Source of the DNA: CAMCVE01 sp039920645
GTDB lineage: Bacteria > Bdellovibrionota > UBA2428
Direction of reading: 5' to 3'
DNA: 6,816 bases
NCBI GenBank assembly: GCA_039920645.1
Contig: JBDSDI010000028.1
Coordinates: 1-6,816 of the forward strand
Shown piece by piece: positions 4,775 through 6,816 of the stretch (position 1 is the stretch's first letter; each line of letters opens with the position of its first letter). Both the position numbers and the translations under genes were made by a program. The notes beneath the pieces were generated by a model. The model ran no database searches. It worked only from the letters and a program-made list of their open reading frames with translations, and was not told the DNA's origin.

Positions 4775-5725
4775 ATGCCCACGCCACATCAAATGATTTT
4801 GACTCAAATCGAGAATGAAACGGGGCATATCGACTTTTCGATTCCCGAATCTCTTAGCCTTCCCACGGTCCATTATTTATTGAGCCGACATCTCCTAGAT
4901 GGTGGTAAAAAACTCCGTCCTTATCTCTGCCTGTGTTTCGGCAAGATGCTGGGACTACCGGCCTCCCAGCTCGAGGCCTGCGCCCGAATCGCGGAAATCG
5001 TTCATTCGGCAAGTCTTGCCCATGACGACGTGATCGATGAGGCACGCGTCCGCCGCGGACGCAGAACCCTCAATGCCTCTACCTCAAACGCTCAGGCGGT
5101 TTTGGCAGGCGATTTGCTGCTCGCCCGATCTACGTCGCTTTGTCTCGATCTCGGAAACATGACTCTCGCTCGTGATCTCGCGGATACCCTCGAGGAACTC
5201 GTCGCTGGAGAGTGGCTGCAACTCGAAGCCCGCGGCAATTTCGAGATCTCAGAGCGCCATCTTGAACGCGTCTCACTCGCCAAAACGGCGAGCCTTTTGC
5301 GCTGGTGTTTTCTGGCGCCCCTTCGCCTTGCCGGACTAAACGGAGAAATCGAAGGTTTGGCCAACGAGCTCGCTCGGCTGATCGGATTGTCCTTTCAGAT
5401 GAGCGATGACTGTGTCGACTATTCCCGAGAGTCGGGCAAAGAGTACGGCAAGGATTATTCCGAAGGCCTCTTGAATTGGGTAAGCTGGACGCTGGTCGCC
5501 TGGGGGCAAAAGCCAGATCCTTCAAAACCCCACGGCTGGGAGGATTCCAAAATTCACGAAGCGGTCGAAGACGTGCAAGCGCGCGCATCCATGAAACTGA
5601 AGCTGGCTCGTGAGTGCTTGGAACAGATTTTTCTCCAAGCGCAAATCATCGGCCTCTCGCCCGTCAGGCAGTACCAACAAAATTTGTTCGACCTTATTGG
5701 AACACTTGAGAAAAGGAGCTTTTGA
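4775..5725 (+). CDS. Trans-polyprenyl diphosphate synthase, probably long-chain
   Basis: The 316-residue protein condenses isopentenyl diphosphate with an allylic diphosphate, in the cytosol or at the membrane face. Family motifs are complete: GGKKLRP (43-49), first aspartate motif DDVID (84-88), RRG (93-95), KT (170-171), Q208, second aspartate motif DDCVD (211-215), and GKEYGKD (221-227), the usual Lys-containing loop after it. Residues four and five before the first Asp are S80 and A79. Small side chains there leave the product channel open, which favours a product longer than farnesyl; actual length cannot be read. ATG 4775 is the first start in frame and has no ribosome site, nor does ATG 4793, so translation may be leaderless. 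The next gene, a UbiA-type prenyltransferase, starts 3 nt after the stop, so this enzyme very probably supplies its prenyl donor. Confidence 0.94.
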   Translation: MPTPHQMILTQIENETGHIDFSIPESLSLPTVHYLLSRHLLDGGKKLRPYLCLCFGKMLGLPASQLEACARIAEIVHSASLAHDDVIDEARVRRGRRTLNASTSNAQAVLAGDLLLARSTSLCLDLGNMTLARDLADTLEELVAGEWLQLEARGNFEISERHLERVSLAKTASLLRWCFLAPLRLAGLNGEIEGLANELARLIGLSFQMSDDCVDYSRESGKEYGKDYSEGLLNWVSWTLVAWGQKPDPSKPHGWEDSKIHEAVEDVQARASMKLKLARECLEQIFLQAQIIGLSPVRQYQQNLFDLIGTLEKRSF

Positions 5726-5728
5726 AAC

Positions 5729-6811
5729 ATGCTTCAAGATTCTAAAATTTTTATGCTTGAGGCTGATAGTCCGGGAGCCCGCTCCGCTCTGCTCAATGGC
5801 TGGATCGAGGTCGGACAAGAGCGCGTTCGCGTCGTGGCGGAAGAAGTCTTAGAAGGCCCCGTTCGAACGATCGCTTTTAAACGTGTTGATCGACCGCGTC
5901 CTGCTCGAATCAAAGCGCTGTTGGTATCTTTGCGGGCGGTGAGTCTTACCGCAACAGCCTTGCCTGGGTTCGCGGTTCTGAGTCTCGGATTGCTCTCGGG
6001 ACTACGCGCTGAACTTGGCTTTTTCGTTCTGGCACTTTTGGGAACCATATTTCTTCAAATCGGCGTGAACGTCCTCAACGATGTCGAAGATCACCTTAAA
6101 CTCATCGACCTTCCTGGGAGTTCGGGCGGTAGTCAGACGATACAAAGAGGTTGGCTCAGCGCTTACGAACTCCGCATCGTGGGCTATTTGAGTCTGGCGA
6201 TAGGTGTGGGTCTCGGTCTTCCGGTCCTTATGCGGCATTGGCAGATACTCGTGCCTGTGAGAACCGTCGCACTGATCGGAAGTTTGGGCTACTCGTCGAA
6301 GCCCTTGGGACTCAAGTACCGTGCGCTAGGAGATATCGCTGTATTCTTGATGTGCGGCCCGCTGCTGACGGCGGGTTATTCCATGGCGACTTTTTCGGCG
6401 GTGATACCTGGCGTATATCACTTGGGCTTTTTCTTTGGTCTGCTTGCATGCGGCATTCTTCATATTAATAATATTCAAGACATTCGCATCGACACCCTCA
6501 GCGGTGCTCGCACGCTCGCGGCTAAACTCGGGTTCGAGAAGTCTAGACTTCTGCTTACGGCGTTTTACGTCCTCGCCTATCTCAGTTTAGGAGTCGGAGT
6601 TCTTCAGGGAGTTCTTCATCCTGCAGTCCTTTTTTCGATTCTCGCCATTCCGTTTTTTGCGAAGATTCTCTCGCGGAGTCGTGTGGCAAGTGGACCCGAT
6701 TCGCCAGCCCTCAACGGACTGCGCGTGATGGCGGCCCAGGGTCACCTGATTGCGGGACTGACGATGCTTGTAGCCCTGAGCCTCGCGAGGTATATCGCTT
6801 CGTCCCCCTAA
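5729..6811 (+). CDS. UbiA/MenA-type membrane prenyltransferase with N-terminal extension
   Basis: The 360-residue protein should transfer a polyprenyl chain to an aromatic acceptor in the cytoplasmic membrane. The two Mg-diphosphate motifs are present: NDVED (117-121, within NVLNDVEDH) and DIRID (251-255, followed by TLSGARTLA). GYSSKPLGLKYRALGD (187-202) resembles the MenA-like middle region, so menaquinone synthesis is my first guess; other UbiA substrates remain possible. About eight or nine hydrophobic helices begin near residue 62. Before them lies a soluble segment of about 60 residues (GWIEVGQERVRVV... then RVDRPRPAR) that typical MenA proteins lack in this form; I do not recognise it. 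ATG 5729 has GGAG 10 nt upstream, inside the end of the synthase gene, with 3 nt between the two reading frames. Co-transcription with the synthase is nearly certain. The stop TAA at 6809-6811 is just inside the window. Confidence 0.9.
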   Translation: MLQDSKIFMLEADSPGARSALLNGWIEVGQERVRVVAEEVLEGPVRTIAFKRVDRPRPARIKALLVSLRAVSLTATALPGFAVLSLGLLSGLRAELGFFVLALLGTIFLQIGVNVLNDVEDHLKLIDLPGSSGGSQTIQRGWLSAYELRIVGYLSLAIGVGLGLPVLMRHWQILVPVRTVALIGSLGYSSKPLGLKYRALGDIAVFLMCGPLLTAGYSMATFSAVIPGVYHLGFFFGLLACGILHINNIQDIRIDTLSGARTLAAKLGFEKSRLLLTAFYVLAYLSLGVGVLQGVLHPAVLFSILAIPFFAKILSRSRVASGPDSPALNGLRVMAAQGHLIAGLTMLVALSLARYIASSP

Positions 6812-6816
6812 GCCAA

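Noticed and set aside
5130..5588. Minus-strand open frame of 152 codons
   Set aside because: It is antisense to the polyprenyl synthase, is Arg-rich and low in structure, and the synthase has all its family motifs in the other strand.
5878..5889. TAAACGTGTTGA inside the UbiA-type gene, one base from the operator 1 core
   Set aside because: It encodes a plain stretch of the protein (FKRVD), the second arm is broken and the flanking arms do not match; probably chance.
1..6816. tRNA, rRNA, CRISPR, insertion sequence or phage features
   Set aside because: No clover-leaf-like stretches, regularly spaced repeats, transposase-like frames or terminal inverted repeats were seen on either strand.

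Overview
The window holds seven protein-coding genes, one cut by the left edge, packed with few gaps on both strands. It has no RNA genes, insertion sequences or CRISPR arrays that I can see. Base composition is moderate, codon use looks similar throughout, and two genes appear to use GTG or TTG starts. A hybrid kinase, a long coiled-coil kinase-like protein and an isoprenoid/quinone gene pair fit a free-living Gram-negative bacterium with rich signalling, perhaps Bdellovibrionota or a former deltaproteobacterium. That placement is a low-confidence impression because no marker gene is present.

Signalling region (1-1964): the 3' end of a hybrid sensor kinase (HATPase plus receiver) faces, tail to tail, a minus-strand protein. 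This second protein has a long 11-residue-periodic coiled coil followed by a histidine-kinase core. The core has Arg in place of the phospho-accepting His and Glu in place of the second Gly of the G1 box, so it is probably a pseudokinase or a strongly divergent kinase.

Accessory minus-strand pair (2281-3365): a short-chain dehydrogenase/reductase (SDR) with Ile where the catalytic Tyr belongs overlaps a small DoxX-like membrane protein by ATGA, so the two are probably translated together. The stretch between this pair and the kinase-like gene (1965-2280) carries no convincing gene.

Isoprenoid/oxidase block (3366-6811): a heme-oxygenase-fold diiron-oxidase-like (HDO-like) protein (+), a GbsR/MarR-type regulator (-), a long-chain polyprenyl diphosphate synthase (+) and a UbiA/MenA-type prenyltransferase (+). 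The last two form a tight operon that would make a prenyl tail and attach it to an aromatic, probably quinone, head group. Both intergenic regions flanking the regulator contain the same inverted repeat, TAAAC-(1 or 2 nt)-GTTTA, placed on candidate promoters. I infer a local regulon in which the GbsR-like protein controls its own gene, the prenyl operon, the HDO-like gene and the divergent SDR-doxX pair.

The SDR, HDO-like and kinase-like proteins all keep their fold motifs but depart from the consensus at catalytic or ligand positions.
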